A stretch of 64,000 bases of DNA from contig OY365811.1 in assembly GCA_959347315.1 (NCBI GenBank), positions 43,058,991-43,122,990 on the forward strand. Reading direction: 5' to 3'. This document shows positions 31,261-42,710 of this stretch, piece after piece. Each line of letters begins with the position of its first letter. The first letter of the stretch is position 1. A model generated the notes under the pieces. It was given only the letters and a program-made list of their open reading frames with translations. It did no database searches and was not told the DNA's origin. The DNA is from Bimastos eiseni. Its lineage: Eukaryota > Annelida > Clitellata > Crassiclitellata > Lumbricidae. Both the position numbers and the translations under genes were made by a program.

Positions 31261-32785
31261 CTCTGACCCTAGGTCTACTAACAATCTATTTTTTTTATTT
31301 ACATACAGTATTACCGCACTTCCATGGCAATGAGTATTTATGTTGTTTAAGACAGTTTCTCGTTTCAAATCGGATGCGCGCAACGTTTATGGACACCTTT
31401 AATACGCAGATTCCAAAAGTTATAAAATTCAAGAAAGCGCTAAGTTTATTTACTGAATCTAGTCGCATAAGGATGAAATATATCAATTTTTTCCTATGGA
31501 TGTCAATAACCATTGACTCCATGGCATAAGGTAATTGTATAACAAATATATTATAACTGGGTTATAATCTAGAACATGAAGTTAACTCTGCAATCCAGTC
31601 AGTCTTTATAAGTCGATGTTATATTCTGAAAGTCAAAATGTCGTTACGAAAGTATGTTAAACATTTTTAAACTAGGCTAAGTAATGACAAACATCATTAG
31701 AGCTATGTCAACTTAGAGTGTAATGCCAAAATACATGTTTTTGCTATGAGATGTCGTTAAACTCTGGATCCATCCCAATGACTATCAGCTCCGTGGTAAT
31801 CATATTATGTTCTGTCGGTTGCAATCGCGACTAACGTAGAATGTCGCTACCTCAATTGATACTCGTATATACTTGAGTAGAGTCTTTTAAATTGGTTGAC
31901 TATAAGCTGACATTAGTTCGATCGAAGAATTTTCTGAGTGACGAAACACCGTCATCAGCATCGATATTGTTACGCGACATTGAAAAATTCAATTGGACAC
32001 CTTTTAAATCATTCCAGTCTATGTTACAATACTAAAATCCTGATTAAAGACATTAAGATTGGCAGTTAGTGAGTGGTCTTTCATACACAATTTGTTTTAT
32101 TTTGAACATTTCCTGGTCCAAATATTGTTGCAAATATTGTTACACTTGCATGAGATACCACATGACATGTATAACAGATGATGCTAATCAGTTATTATTT
32201 ATGTGTAAAACTATGAACATTAGTTTAAAGTTCAGACAGTTATGAATTATGTCTTTTGGATGCTAGGAATTTATTATCACTGTACTGTATATGTTTCAAA
32301 TTGTCGTCAACGACCATTGATGTCATACGACGACGTTAAACTGTGGATAAATAACAGATATTAGGACAAACTGTAAGTGCTGCAATAATCACGCCGAACA
32401 AATTTCTGTCGACTGCAGCGGCCTCTGTTGTTAAATTCTGGATCCGTCAGACATTAGAACGGCTAATGAAAGTGTACAACCGGTGTAATTGATTTCAATA
32501 CCCTAAAATATCTGCAAATTAAAGGACAATAGCCGGCAAAGTTCTTGGAAGTCGTCTAATGCCGCTAAGCATCGGTACTACTTTGTTAAATTCAAATGTA
32601 CAAATTGGACACCTTTTGAATGTTTCCTATCTGTGCAACATAACTGGGCTGAAATGAAATATACACCAGATCAAGATCATCCACACGTGCCCAAGTTTTA
32701 TAAGATACTTAGTCACCATATTAAAGGTGTCAACCAATAAGAATATTTTTTTATCTTAAACGTTATGCAACCCTATCGTGTTAAC
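31261..32785. other. Non-coding, several dispersed repeat copies
   Basis: It holds the second 85-bp repeat (31447-31532), GATGTCGTTAAACTCTGGAT (31752-31771), two copies of the GGACACCTTTT block (31990-32035 and 32600-32650), GTCGACTGCAGCGGCCTCTG (32409-32428) and AAAGGTGTCAACC (32723). No gene is seen. Confidence 0.6.
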
Positions 32786-32790
32786 TTCTA

Positions 32791-32855
32791 ACCTCCTGAA
32801 CCCCTCCCTCCGTTGGATACCCCTTCGACCTCCTGAACCCCTCCCTCCGTTGGAT
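32791..32855. repeat. 28-bp direct repeat, two copies
   Basis: ACCTCCTGAACCCCTCCCTC plus CGTTGGAT occurs at 32791-32818 and 32828-32855 without differences. Confidence 0.95.
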
Positions 32856-32859
32856 CCCC

Positions 32860-33665
32860 TTGGACAATCCATCGGATAATCCACAGTCGTCCACACCCCA
32901 AAATCTGGAATTGCGAAGTATAAAGAGTTAACAGAATCATCGAACTCTTCAGCACAAAATACTGCATGCTCAACATTTAATAAGTAATTTTTACAACTGA
33001 GTTCCTCTAACGAAATAACTAATTAACAATTAGTGGCTTCTATTTCGCAAAGTATGGTCTGTTAATGAACGGGAAGTTTGGGTGATTTAAAGTGTTGTAG
33101 AAAGGGGCGTTGAAACGTACAAGGTATCGCAAGGAAAAGAAAGGCAATATAACTTAGAGCATCGTAAGGCGATGTAGGGTCATTTGAGGTAAATGAGTCG
33201 TCGTCTGGTAATGTAGGCAATGGTTATGTAATGTATGCTAAGGGGATTGGTTGGTTGATCCAAGTATTTGGTGAATCCTACACACAGACTGAGGCAGAGA
33301 TGCAAAGAAGGAGACAGAAGGACACAAGGCAACATCAAGCCATCCACACAGGTCAAAGGACGCATAACCAAGGTCAGAGTTCGGCGAACGGATGGACGAA
33401 TTATTTAATTCCAATAGGTTTCCAGATGAATTGGTCGCCACAGGTAGGCCTACTTAGGTACAATCTATTGTTCCACACCTGGAGAAGCAATCAACAGGTG
33501 TTATCGCTTCTGCGGCAGATGCACAGACCAATAATCCTTTGGTGCTGGGCTTAGCATCCTTTAAGTCGGATTTATGCGATTGCGATGCGGGATGAAAATG
33601 CGGATGAGGAGAGTCTGGGAAGGATAAAGGACGGGTGCTTTAAACTCAAGTGTTTACGACCTGGG
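32860..33665. other. Non-coding, no gene seen
   Basis: Frames at 33231-33554 and on the opposite strand have no domain and no splice support. Confidence 0.5.
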
Positions 33666-33669
33666 ATTA

Positions 33670-34490
33670 AGAATGGAGACAGGTAGGGAGAAGAAGGGCA
33701 AGAAGAGGGAGAGGAAGAAAATGGAGAGGGAGAAGAAGAAGAGGGAAGCAAGAGGAAGAGGGTGATATGGAGAGGAAGAACAAGAGAGGAGGAAGAGGTG
33801 GAAAGAGAAGAGGAAGAGGATGAACAAATGAAGGGCGAAGAAAAAGAAGAGGAAGGAGAAGAAGAGGGAAGGAATAGGAGGAGGAAGAATAAAATGGAGA
33901 AGAAGACGAGGGAAGAGAAATAGGGGAGAAAAAATAATAGGGAGAAGAATTACGGGGTGAAGAACAGGGAGAGGTAAGAGAGGAGAAGCAGGAAAATGGA
34001 GACGAAGAAGACTTTACCGGCGATGAAGAATAAAAGAAGATGAAACAGTTGGAGGCAGTGAATGAGAAAGAATATAAGAATAAGATGAAGAAGATGAAGA
34101 AACAGAAGCAGAAGATGACGATGATGGAGAAGTAATTGTCTAGGAGAAGAGTCATGGAGAAGAAATAGGAAAAGTAGCAGGAGAAGAAGTAGGAGAAGAA
34201 GAAGAGGCAGAAGAAGAAAATAGAAGTAGAAGAAAAATAAAAGGAAGAAGAGTAAGAACAACAAGAATGGTAATAAGAACAAGAAGAACAAGAACAAGCA
34301 AAAGAACAAGAACAAGCAAAAGAGCAAGAACAAGTAAAAGAACAGGAACAAGCAAAAGAACAAGAACAAGCAAAAGAACAAGAACAAGCAAAAGAGCAAG
34401 AACAAGTAAAAGAACAGGAACAAGCAAAGGAACAAGCAAAAGAACAAAAACAAGGAGAAAAATGAACGAAAGAGAACGAAGAAAATAAGA
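33670..34490. repeat. Purine tract with a 72-bp higher-order repeat
   Basis: (GGAGAA/GAAGAGG)n fills 33670-34265. From about 34270 to 34460, ACAAGAACAAGCAAAAGA-type hexamers form a 72-bp period: AGAGCAAGAACAAGTAAAAG is at 34321 and again at 34393. Leu/Phe/Ser frames on the minus strand and Arg/Thr/Ser/Lys frames on the plus strand are by-products. Confidence 0.9.
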
Positions 34491-34895
34491 GAACAAGTAA
34501 GTAGAATTGAGGGACTGCACCTAATCAAAGTCGGAAACTTGGACAAAACAGGAAGGCATGGCTAATCATCTTTTTCGCAAACGTGCATTCTTAATTACAA
34601 ACTAAACAGCCAACCAACAGAGTTGACATCTGACGCGAGAATCTACTCATGGTAATGTTTACCGTATTTTTCATCTCAGCCAATTACAACGGTTCAAAGA
34701 CTCTCCCGTCGTCAAAAGAGCCGTCTTCCGTAAACATTGAATCAAAATACGCGCAGTCAATGGCACACGAAACGAGAAAATAATCATTCATGACGTTTAA
34801 AGATCAGATTTTGTCATCGCTAAAGCCAAATGCGTTTGAAAAAGTTAAATAAGGAAATAGATGCTATCATGTATAAAAATAATTAGGTAAAAAGA
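34491..34895. other. Non-coding, no gene seen
   Basis: Unique sequence without recognised features. Confidence 0.5.
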
Positions 34896-35146
34896 ACATG
34901 CATCTACACATACAAACATGCATACATACTTACATACATATATACACACACACATACATACATACATACATACATACATACATACATGCATACATACACA
35001 CATACATACATACTTACATACATACATACATAAAGACAGAGAGGGACACATACAGAGACAGAGAAAGTGATACTGTTGGACATAGACAGAGAGACATAGA
35101 TAGAGAGAGTAGAGGGAGAAAGAGAAAGACAGAGAGAGAGGGAGAG

Positions 35147-35181
<35 letters not shown>

Positions 35182-35182
35182 G
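34896..35182. repeat. (CATA)n-(GAGA)n-(GACA)n compound microsatellite
   Basis: CATACATA units pass into AGAGAGAC and then (GACA)n. Confidence 0.93.
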
Positions 35183-35298
35183 ATACTTAGCGAGCAACGC
35201 ATTACGTATTCCAATAGAACGTAAGGATGGACTTCGCTCTCTTTGTTTTGCAATTAAATTGCCTCATAGCAGAACTTAGGAACAATAAGAACACAACA

Positions 35299-35348
35299 TG
35301 CATATAATTTATATATATATAAATTATATACAATATAATTTATATGCA
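35299..35348. repeat. AT-rich palindrome
   Basis: ATGCATATAATTTATATATA is mirrored by the block ending AATATAATTTATATGCAT, an inverted repeat of about 22 bp around an AT centre. Confidence 0.8.
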
Positions 35349-37010
35349 TGTAAGTGAATGCGTTATGTAGGCTTATGTATGAATGCATTCATCTGCGTAT
35401 ATTAACTAAATATCTCTTGAAACATTACTTCGGCGGTTTTTCTCTCCAGAAGACGTCGGTAGCCTTATTCAGTGAAGACAGGATTGCTTAGTCAATTTCT
35501 GGGTTGTCGAAACTGGAGCCATAATGATTGGCGCGCACCGCGCGTTGCCGATTATATATCGCCTTTAGTTACGTTGATAGGGTTTCATTACTTGTCGTAG
35601 GCAAATGCTTAGTTGCCGAAGATCCATGCGAGTTCCATTTATAAGGTCGGCGAAGTTGAAATTGAAACGGATGTCATCAACAATGGCTTCGTGAAATTGA
35701 CAATAGCATTGTTATTATAGACATTGACAATGGTCTTTGTAAGTATAAATTAGGAGCTAATAGTAATAGTAGCAGTAAATACAATTGTAATAGAAGGTTG
35801 CTGATAGTGTTATCATCTAGTACGATCTCCGCCACATATCAGCCAGACGAAGTATCTACCGACAGGAAATTATGGGTGAACTTAGCAACTCGCACGAGAG
35901 GTATAAAATGTAATGAAATAAATTGTTTTATTAACACGTAAACGATAACTCTAATAATAATCAAAAGACTTTAGAAATGAACATTAAACTTAATCTGCAC
36001 AGCGTGTTTAGACGACCTAGCATACAAGCTTTAAGAGTTCTTTCAATTATACACGATCACGCTGATAATGAGTTCGTATATATAAAGTTGTTAATCAATT
36101 ACTCAGTTTGAGATTTCAGAATAATAATAATAAATATATGAATAATTTTATCTAGATAATGACACAGTTACCGTCTACGTTCAATAGCGGAGTTCACCAA
36201 TGCATCACTAGCGGCAGTCTTCCCAAGATCTTAATCTACTTGACTATATCTTAATCAACCCACGGTCAACGAGCGATTCCAACCAGACAGGCCCTTTGTC
36301 TTTAGTGCGCGGCTATTTTATACCGAATCTCGTAGTCAGACAGAGCGGCAGTGCGGTCAGACCGAGCAGCGGGGTCAGCCGAATCTGAGGGACCTGATCC
36401 AAGAATACTGTTCCTCTAGTAAGCCTGATCTGTGAAACAGACTGCCAGGTCACCCAGTTCTGACCAACCAGATATAAGAACACCACCGACCATGTATCCA
36501 ACGAGCCACTAGTTTTGACCTCTGAAGCCGGCCGAATACCTTTACTAAAAATACAGGCCGTCAGACCAACTAATATCATCACTAGTGCACAAGCAATGAC
36601 TACCTATAGTGACCCAGATCTAGTTTTAAGCAATGCCTCCCTGGAGTGGTCTGTCTAACTATAACGTAGCATTATATTGACCCTATGATAGTGTTGAGAA
36701 GTGTTAATAGTAAGTGTAGTACCGATGGCAAATATAGTAACATTGTTAATCATAGTAATAATTATAAGAATGTTAGTAATAATACGAGCAATGATAGTAG
36801 GTATGACCAGAGCTTGAAACCAGTTATTTGCAGTGGTAGGGTGAGCTCCTGGATTGAGCTCCCTAAAAGCTTCTTATATATATAATAGATATATATATAT
36901 AAATAAGGTTGGTTGGTAAAGGCAAAAGAGCTTCTTTTAAGCATTACTGAAATCCAATGCCTCGTGCAAAATAGTGGAATTGTACCCGATTTCACATTTT
37001 GGAAAACCAA
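35349..37010. other. Non-coding, no gene assigned
   Basis: An 89-residue minus frame (36313-36582) starts with a hydrophobic stretch and contains QIRLT twice; it has no known domain and I do not call it. AGT/AAT-like units lie at 35745-35780 and 36750-36800. TA tracts lie at 36874-36902 and 37010-37031. Confidence 0.45.
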
Positions 37011-37439
37011 TATATATATATATATATATATTTGTGTGTGTGAATGATGTGCCATCAATTAGGCATCATACGTAAGGTCACTGCTGGGTGCACTTGCTGG
37101 AAGCCAAGAGGTGACCACAGTTTGACCTAGGTGCACCGAAGTAGTCATCAGAGGAGAGGCAAAAGAGTCATAGTTTATAATAGACGGTAGAACCGAGCAC
37201 ACGGTTTACAATCATTTATTTAGATAGTTAAACTTTGAGGAGGGTTTCGGACTAGATGCCTTTTCAAAGTTTATCTGAGTTAAGGCTGAGCCAACATCGC
37301 CCTTTGCTAATTAGGTGGTTTAAACCGTATAATTATCGAGTGAAATATTTCGCTATCTCAGTTCGGATCTCTGTAATGTAATGTAATACAATGGAGCATT
37401 TACCTTACATCGCTCAAATCAGAGGCGATCACGACTCCT

Positions 37440-37720
37440 CAAAAAGCTAAACAGAAAAAGGAACGTATTCAACGCTTCCGGAAGGCAGCAGAGGAGAGCG
37501 AGAGATAGAAGAGGAAGGGCAGGCTGTTCCAGCTGGTGGGACCCGCATAGACAGAGCGCATGCGGGGAACCACCAGAAGTACGCGGGCAGGTGAACGAAA
37601 GGAAACCCGGTGCGATACATTATAGACGAGACTCTAGAGCAGAGAGCCAGAAGGTAGGCGCGAGCTAACCCAATTAGACAGTTACGCATCAACGCAAGGT
37701 CAATTGAAACGAATGAGTTG
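37440..37720 (-). mobile_element. Degenerate LINE 3' end
   Basis: In shifting minus frames it gives LIGLARAYLLALCSR, then LVVPRMRSVYAGPTSWNSLP, then an FRKR block. 'VPR.RS..YAGP.SWNSLP' is the hallmark C-terminal segment of LINE ORF2 proteins. Downstream on the minus strand a short TATTACATTACATTACA tail ends the element. At least one frameshift is present. Confidence 0.78.
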
Positions 37721-37899
37721 AGGTGTTGCGATACAGTGAATCAAGAGACTCTGTACTGGCCATATATGCATTCTCTGTTCATTTCTGCAAATGGAAGGAA
37801 CTGCTCAGAATGAATGAAAAAGTCATTTTGCATTTGCACAGGTGATATTTAGTTTAGTCTTAACGCCATTAAAGCTTGTTATCAAAGGATACAAATCAT

Positions 37900-37967
37900 A
37901 ACAATATGTATATAATTATATATATATATATGCATATGTATAAAAAATGTATATATATATATATAAT
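37900..37967. repeat. TA-rich repeat
   Basis: TATATATA runs are separated by short unique spacers. Confidence 0.85.
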
Positions 37968-38174
37968 GAATCCGAAAAGTACGTGAACCTCTGGAAGCTG
38001 GATTTAGATCTCACAAGGACGGACTACTCTTTTTACATCCACTCTGATTCTACGCAGCGCTTGCTTGGCTTTCAAGGTGGCGTTTTAGAAGTTTGGAGCT
38101 GACGATTAGCGACCAAGCAGTTCCAAAAAATTTAATCTGTGGTCGGAAAATCTTACTATTAATTATCATTATTA

Positions 38175-38400
38175 TTTTTGGCCCAACACGGGCATTTGCT
38201 GTTGTGGGGACATCTGCCTGGAATGACCTTCCTCCATCATTAAGGACTAAATTTATGACTGGATTCTATCCATCGACGTTTCTTTTCTCCCGGGCCCATA
38301 TGCATGGCATTGGAGTAGCCTAATCGCTGAATAAGGCTTAGTACTATTCCTCGAAGAATAGGCCGTGGTCGTCGTTGCTATGCATGTGCGAGAATTAGCC
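38175..38400 (+). mobile_element. Degenerate LINE 3' end
   Basis: The plus frame reads GPTRAFAVVGTSAWNDLPPS, then LRTKFMTGFYPSTFLFSR. 'RAF.V.G..AWN.LP..LR' followed by a FK..LKT.LF-like block is the usual C-terminus of CR1/Jockey-type LINE ORF2. After the stop the sequence is related to LINE 3' UTR. Confidence 0.78.
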
Positions 38401-39515
38401 GTGGAGTAGTTGCATCTGACGCGAGACTATACTCAGCGATGGGTTTACTTTACGCTAATGATTTCACTTGGTAATGATAACTGCGCTTTATTCGGATTGC
38501 AACGGCTAAGATACAAAGTCCTAAATCACATTTTTTGGAAATCAATCAAATTAATTAATTACACATGCATGTGACAATACAAAAGCTCATCAACTTAATG
38601 TCAAAGTAAACTAGATGGCGTTTTGTTTACATTTTATGAAATTAATTATTACTGCATGACCAAAGGCAACGAACTCGGCTGTCGGCACAACGTGTGCCAC
38701 ATCGCCAGCCATTTCGTCACAAAGCAAAGCTTAGTAGTGTTTTGTCATGGTGAAAATGGAAGGCGTAATAAAATGTATTATCTTCCGTAAATCTAGAGGA
38801 TTGCAACGATCTAGAATCATCTAAAAGCGTCATAAACTTCGTCGAATGCGACGAATCATAACAATGGTCGTCATTTTGATTAGAGCCCTATTTGGGAATA
38901 GCGGACTTACGCCTAGGGTCGACCAGGAGTAAATTTATGTCCAGCGTAACGCACAATTCCAGCCTCATGCATGGCGCTTTTACGCGATACGCCGGCGTAG
39001 ACAGTTTTATGTCAGAGATAAGAGTTACACCCTGGCTATTCCATGCCCATGCTTATGGGCCCCGGAGTTTATGTGCTGAGAGCGCCTCTGAATAGTCATT
39101 CTATGAGAGGAACTATATAAATCTAAAGATACGATACGACGCGACATACTGATGTTGTGCACAGTTTGCATAGCGGTGCCATAACTTTGGCCGAGCTGCA
39201 TTTATGCAAACAGTTATACTTACTTATGAACAAAAGCACATACATACATGTATATGTCGAAAATCACATAAATGCATACAATGCACATATACAGGCTTGT
39301 ATGCATACACGAATAATTGACTTTACGAATCGAATTCCTATTGTAGAAGGAACTTTGACCGAGTAATTGTTTCGGGTTTAGCCTGGGTTATCTCTCAAGG
39401 CTTTCGAAAATACCAGAGGAGAGGAGAGATTTATTCTGAGCCAAAACGATGACACACCGGTCTTTGACACTCTTGCATACAGCCATTTTGTAACGCCTTT
39501 CTATCTATTCTGAAC
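38401..39515. other. Non-coding, one LINE-like 3' tail
   Basis: 39078-39145 (GAGAGCGCCTCTGAATAGTC, ATGAGAGGAACTATATAAAT, then GATACGATACGACG) has the form of a LINE 3' end with a short GATAC tail. The rest is unassigned. Confidence 0.45.
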
Positions 39516-39519
39516 AGAA

Positions 39520-39625
39520 ACGTGTGTGCATATGTGTGTATATGTATGTGTGTATGTGTGTATATGTATGTGTGTATGTGTGTATATGTATGTGTGTATG
39601 CGTGTGCATGTGTGTAGACAAAAAT
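39520..39625. repeat. (TGTA/TG)n microsatellite
   Basis: Repeats of GTGTGTATATGTATGTGTGT in an 18-20 bp pattern. Confidence 0.9.
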
Positions 39626-39809
39626 ATATAGATGTATGTATTTATAGGTGTATTTTTCAAATCAATATATGCTTAATTCTGAATAATGCTGACAAACCGC
39701 AAATTATGTTACAGTATTTAGTGAATCAATATCATTATACTTGAATGGAAATGTATGAGCATTTTTGTGATCATAGGTATTATTTTTGTATAGCTGTGTA
39801 AGCCTGAAT

Positions 39810-39898
39810 ATGTATGTGTGAGTGTATGTTTGTGTATGTACGTGTGTGCAAATGTTCGCTGGTGTGTATGTGTGTGCGTGTGTGTGTGTTGGTGTGTG
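39810..39898. repeat. (TG)n microsatellite
   Basis: TGTATGTGTG units, ending in a TG run before TGTCATTCCAACGG. Confidence 0.9.
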
Positions 39899-39949
39899 TC
39901 ATTCCAACGGTCTTTGCATTGCACGCCTGACTATTCTTCGCTTCACAGA

Positions 39950-40015
39950 TCCGCGCTGACGTGTCTCAACGCAGCAATATGGCGTCTTACTTCCGGTTGC
40001 TTCTCATTGGCCAAA
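39950..40015. promoter_or_regulatory. Promoter-like motif cluster (weak)
   Basis: An ETS-type ACTTCCGG (39989-39996), an inverted CCAAT (ATTGG, 40006-40010) and ATATGGCG lie within 40 bp in a GC-richer patch. Such clusters mark some metazoan promoters, but no transcript can be assigned on either side. Confidence 0.25.
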
Positions 40016-40234
40016 CAATCAATCGTCGTTCCTGACAAACAGACGCACTCACGACCAAAGCAGTCCGCAAAATCCGCTCACGTCTAACAAGGGACCGCTT
40101 GACGACAATGGCCGATTCGTGAATGGCAAGTCTCTTACAAAACGTTACTATTCATCACAGCCGCTTTGGGCCAACGAAACTCCCAGCATTCATTGCGGTC
40201 GTGTAGGTCGAAAGACTTCTGTGATTATCGTCAC

Positions 40235-40330
40235 TGTATGCACTCTTAACAGTGCCAGTCTCGATCAAGGATAAATAAGGAGGGCGACGCCAATGATTCC
40301 TTTTTGTCACACTATGTCGTATAACTTACT
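40235..40330 (+). repeat. Dispersed SINE-like element, copy 5
   Basis: TTAACAGTGCCAGTCTCGAT, AGGATAAATAAGGAGGGCGA and CGCCAATGATTCC, then TCACACTATGTCG. It matches 48145 and 56845, including bases 5' of the core (CACTGTATGCACTCTTAACA). Confidence 0.8.
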
Positions 40331-40339
40331 CTACTGGCA

Positions 40340-41695
40340 TAACAACAATAATGATAGACTCTGACACTTAAAGCAATTCTTTATAATAGAGATGAGCGCA
40401 AGGTGCGAGTTTATACGCGAGCGCTGCGTCAAATCTGAGGGCATGTCCGAGTCCGATAGCCTGAGAGACCGTAAGTAAGAGGAGTCAGCGTAGCCTATCG
40501 TAACCGTTATGGTGATCTAAAGATTTATATAGCGGCAAGCGGCACAGGTCACTGGGACAGACTAATTCACAAGCGCCCTTTTGTCTAACCTGTCTAACCA
40601 AAACTTTCATGTAAATCATAAAATGTATCAGAAATACAACGATCGTATTGAAGGGTATCGAATCTTTTCATTAAGTAGTCGTGAACCAATACAGTCTGTG
40701 TTGAATGTCGGGTCTATTCAAGTATACGTTCAGCATAAAACTAATTAGATGGTTCTAGTCAAAATCAAGAACAATATCTCCTGTGAGCCAGTCTAGTGTT
40801 ATGGAGTCTAAATGGCTTGACTCGCATGCTTAACAACCCTTGTATCTTAACATTTCTATGTGACTGTCATTTTCTGCGTATATGTATTGAAAATGTCTGT
40901 AGTTCCCCTTCAAGATTTCTACTCGGATAAGCTAATCAATCTGTGTGTATATTTTGTCTTTAAATTCTTTTCGCCGATGTGGATTCCCAAGACAGAGAGA
41001 CTTCAATTGATAAGAATTACAGCATTCGCCAAAAATAGGACTAAGATGGCTGTCAGAAGTCACTAGAATCGGACGCGTTTTAATGGCATCGCCAGACGCT
41101 GTTTGATTTACGTAAAACAATTGCATCGACGTGGAAATTGATGCGACTGATCAGACACGGCACATCATAAAAGTCGACGCCATTATATTTCGTGTTGTTA
41201 TCAACAGCCGCTCATTGCGACAAACAGCACCGGATCCAGTTCAATTCAGGTTTTTTCCAATCGGAATCAGTGAGCACTTTTCAGGTTTCTGAGTAACAAC
41301 CACGACAGAAATTCCTGGTCCTGTGACCGAGAAGTCAATGACATCTAAACCATCTTTTAAAAACAACTATCTGAATTTACATGCAGCTGCAGCCAACTCG
41401 GTTACAACTGGAAAGTTTGGTCTTGTTTTGGTCATTAATGAAATCTAGAATTTATATAGCACTCCTTCAAGATATCTACCCAGATAATTATGTGTCCTAC
41501 GTTACCCTTCAATGCATGCATTACTTTGCATATCTTACAAAACCTTGATACATTGATTTTCAAACACTAATAGGTTCGTACCTTCAACTAACTTGCTTCG
41601 TGCCTATACAACGCATAATCGCAAACCTTACCTCGTGCAGTGCCACTTCTCTCTTCTAGTTACCAGTTTAGCCCAACTGCACTCAACCGGAACAT
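40340..41695. other. Non-coding, no gene seen
   Basis: A LINE-like 3' word (GATTTATATAGCGG) occurs at 40525 and GAATTTATATAGCACTCC at 41450. No coding evidence. Confidence 0.5.
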
Positions 41696-41699
41696 ACGA

Positions 41700-41800
41700 A
41701 AATTTATGAGCAGCCAGCAACAAATGAAGAAGAAGAAGATGAAGAAGAACAAGAACACGTACAAGAACAAGAAGAACAAGAACAAGAAGAAAGAGTCGAT
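41700..41800. repeat. (AAG/AAC)n purine tract
   Basis: GAAGAAGATGAAGAAGAACA and AGAACAAG units; Lys-rich and Phe/Leu-rich frames are by-products. Confidence 0.8.
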
Positions 41801-41986
41801 AGGAAATAGTATCCCAGGAAATGTAAACTTATCTTCTGTTAATGTTCCGTACAAATGAAAAGGTTGAAAGTGAGGGAGAATTCCCGGGTCTAGTGATATA
41901 AAATAAAAAAAAACCCAATACAATACAATTTACTACAATGTAATGCAATCACAACATCAGATGCAATGCAATACAATACAAAACAA

Positions 41987-42026
41987 GACAAGAATGTGTC
42001 TTTTCATTGAAAGACACATTCTTGTC
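41987..42026. repeat. Perfect 17-bp hairpin
   Basis: GACAAGAATGTGTCTTT, loop TCATTG, AAAGACACATTCTTGTC. It follows an ACAATAC-type tail (41920-41985), so it may be the terminal hairpin of a repeat element. Confidence 0.9.
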
Positions 42027-42272
42027 AAAGAAAGCAAAGCCTATGAGCTGCTAAGACCACAGATGGCGGTTGAATGCTGTGGTGACGTCCTTGTTTTCAT
42101 ACAGAGACAACTTACGAAGAAGAGCAAGGTCGTTTCTAGGCTCTCCAGTTGCCGATGAACTCTATAATCTGTATCTCACGTATATACAAGTTACAAACAT
42201 ATACAGTTCTTTTAAGTGATCCTAGACTTGCTTTGCCATAATTATGATGACCTACAACGAGATTTCCTTGCT

Positions 42273-42710
42273 CTATGAGTAAAATGGAAACTGGTTATGG
42301 AACAAACCCATCTTTATAAAATAAATAGCCTTTGCCATCCAACGAGCACGATGAACTGCTCCAGGATACAGAAAATGTATACCTCGAGGAAGAACAGCTC
42401 CAAGGAAAATGTTCACGATAGTCATCTCGCTAAGTTTAAGACCTATCGTCCAAATTCCTTCACGAGTCTGACACATGCTCCACCTTAACGTCAAAACATA
42501 AACCTGATACGTTCCCGTAATCCCCATTCATCTATCGTGTGTATAATTTCACGGGCCATAGCCATAGTAGCTGTTGTTCCATCATGGAGTTTTGGAACAG
42601 ACAGCAGTTTTATGACGTTTTGACCTGATACTAGAATGGGAAGCCAGTCAACTTTCTCGCTTCCAGGTGCTGTGAAGTCATGCATGATCATGCCATCCTA
42701 CTGTAGCATC
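42273..42710 (-). pseudogene. Decayed transposon-like ORF of a widespread invertebrate family
   Basis: On the minus strand one frame gives DFTAPGSEKVDWLPILVSG, then KLLSVPKLHDGT and IIHTIDEWGLRERIRFMF, and stops. A second frame continues with MTIVNIFLGAV and AVHRARWMAKAIYFIKMGLF. The order (DRLPILVSG, then LL.VPKL..GT, then WGL..RI, then AVHHARWMAKA.Y..K..LF) is that of uncharacterised, probably transposon-derived proteins common in invertebrate gene sets. The segment between, which in relatives carries FDTT and CRHH motifs, is deleted or destroyed. The function of the family is unknown to me. Two frames and internal stops make this a dead copy. Confidence 0.6.

Noticed and set aside
36313..36582. 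89-residue minus frame with a hydrophobic N-terminus, possible secreted peptide
   Set aside because: No cleavage-site or propeptide pattern, no homology that I recognise, and the sequence holds internal repeats. Chance is the better explanation.
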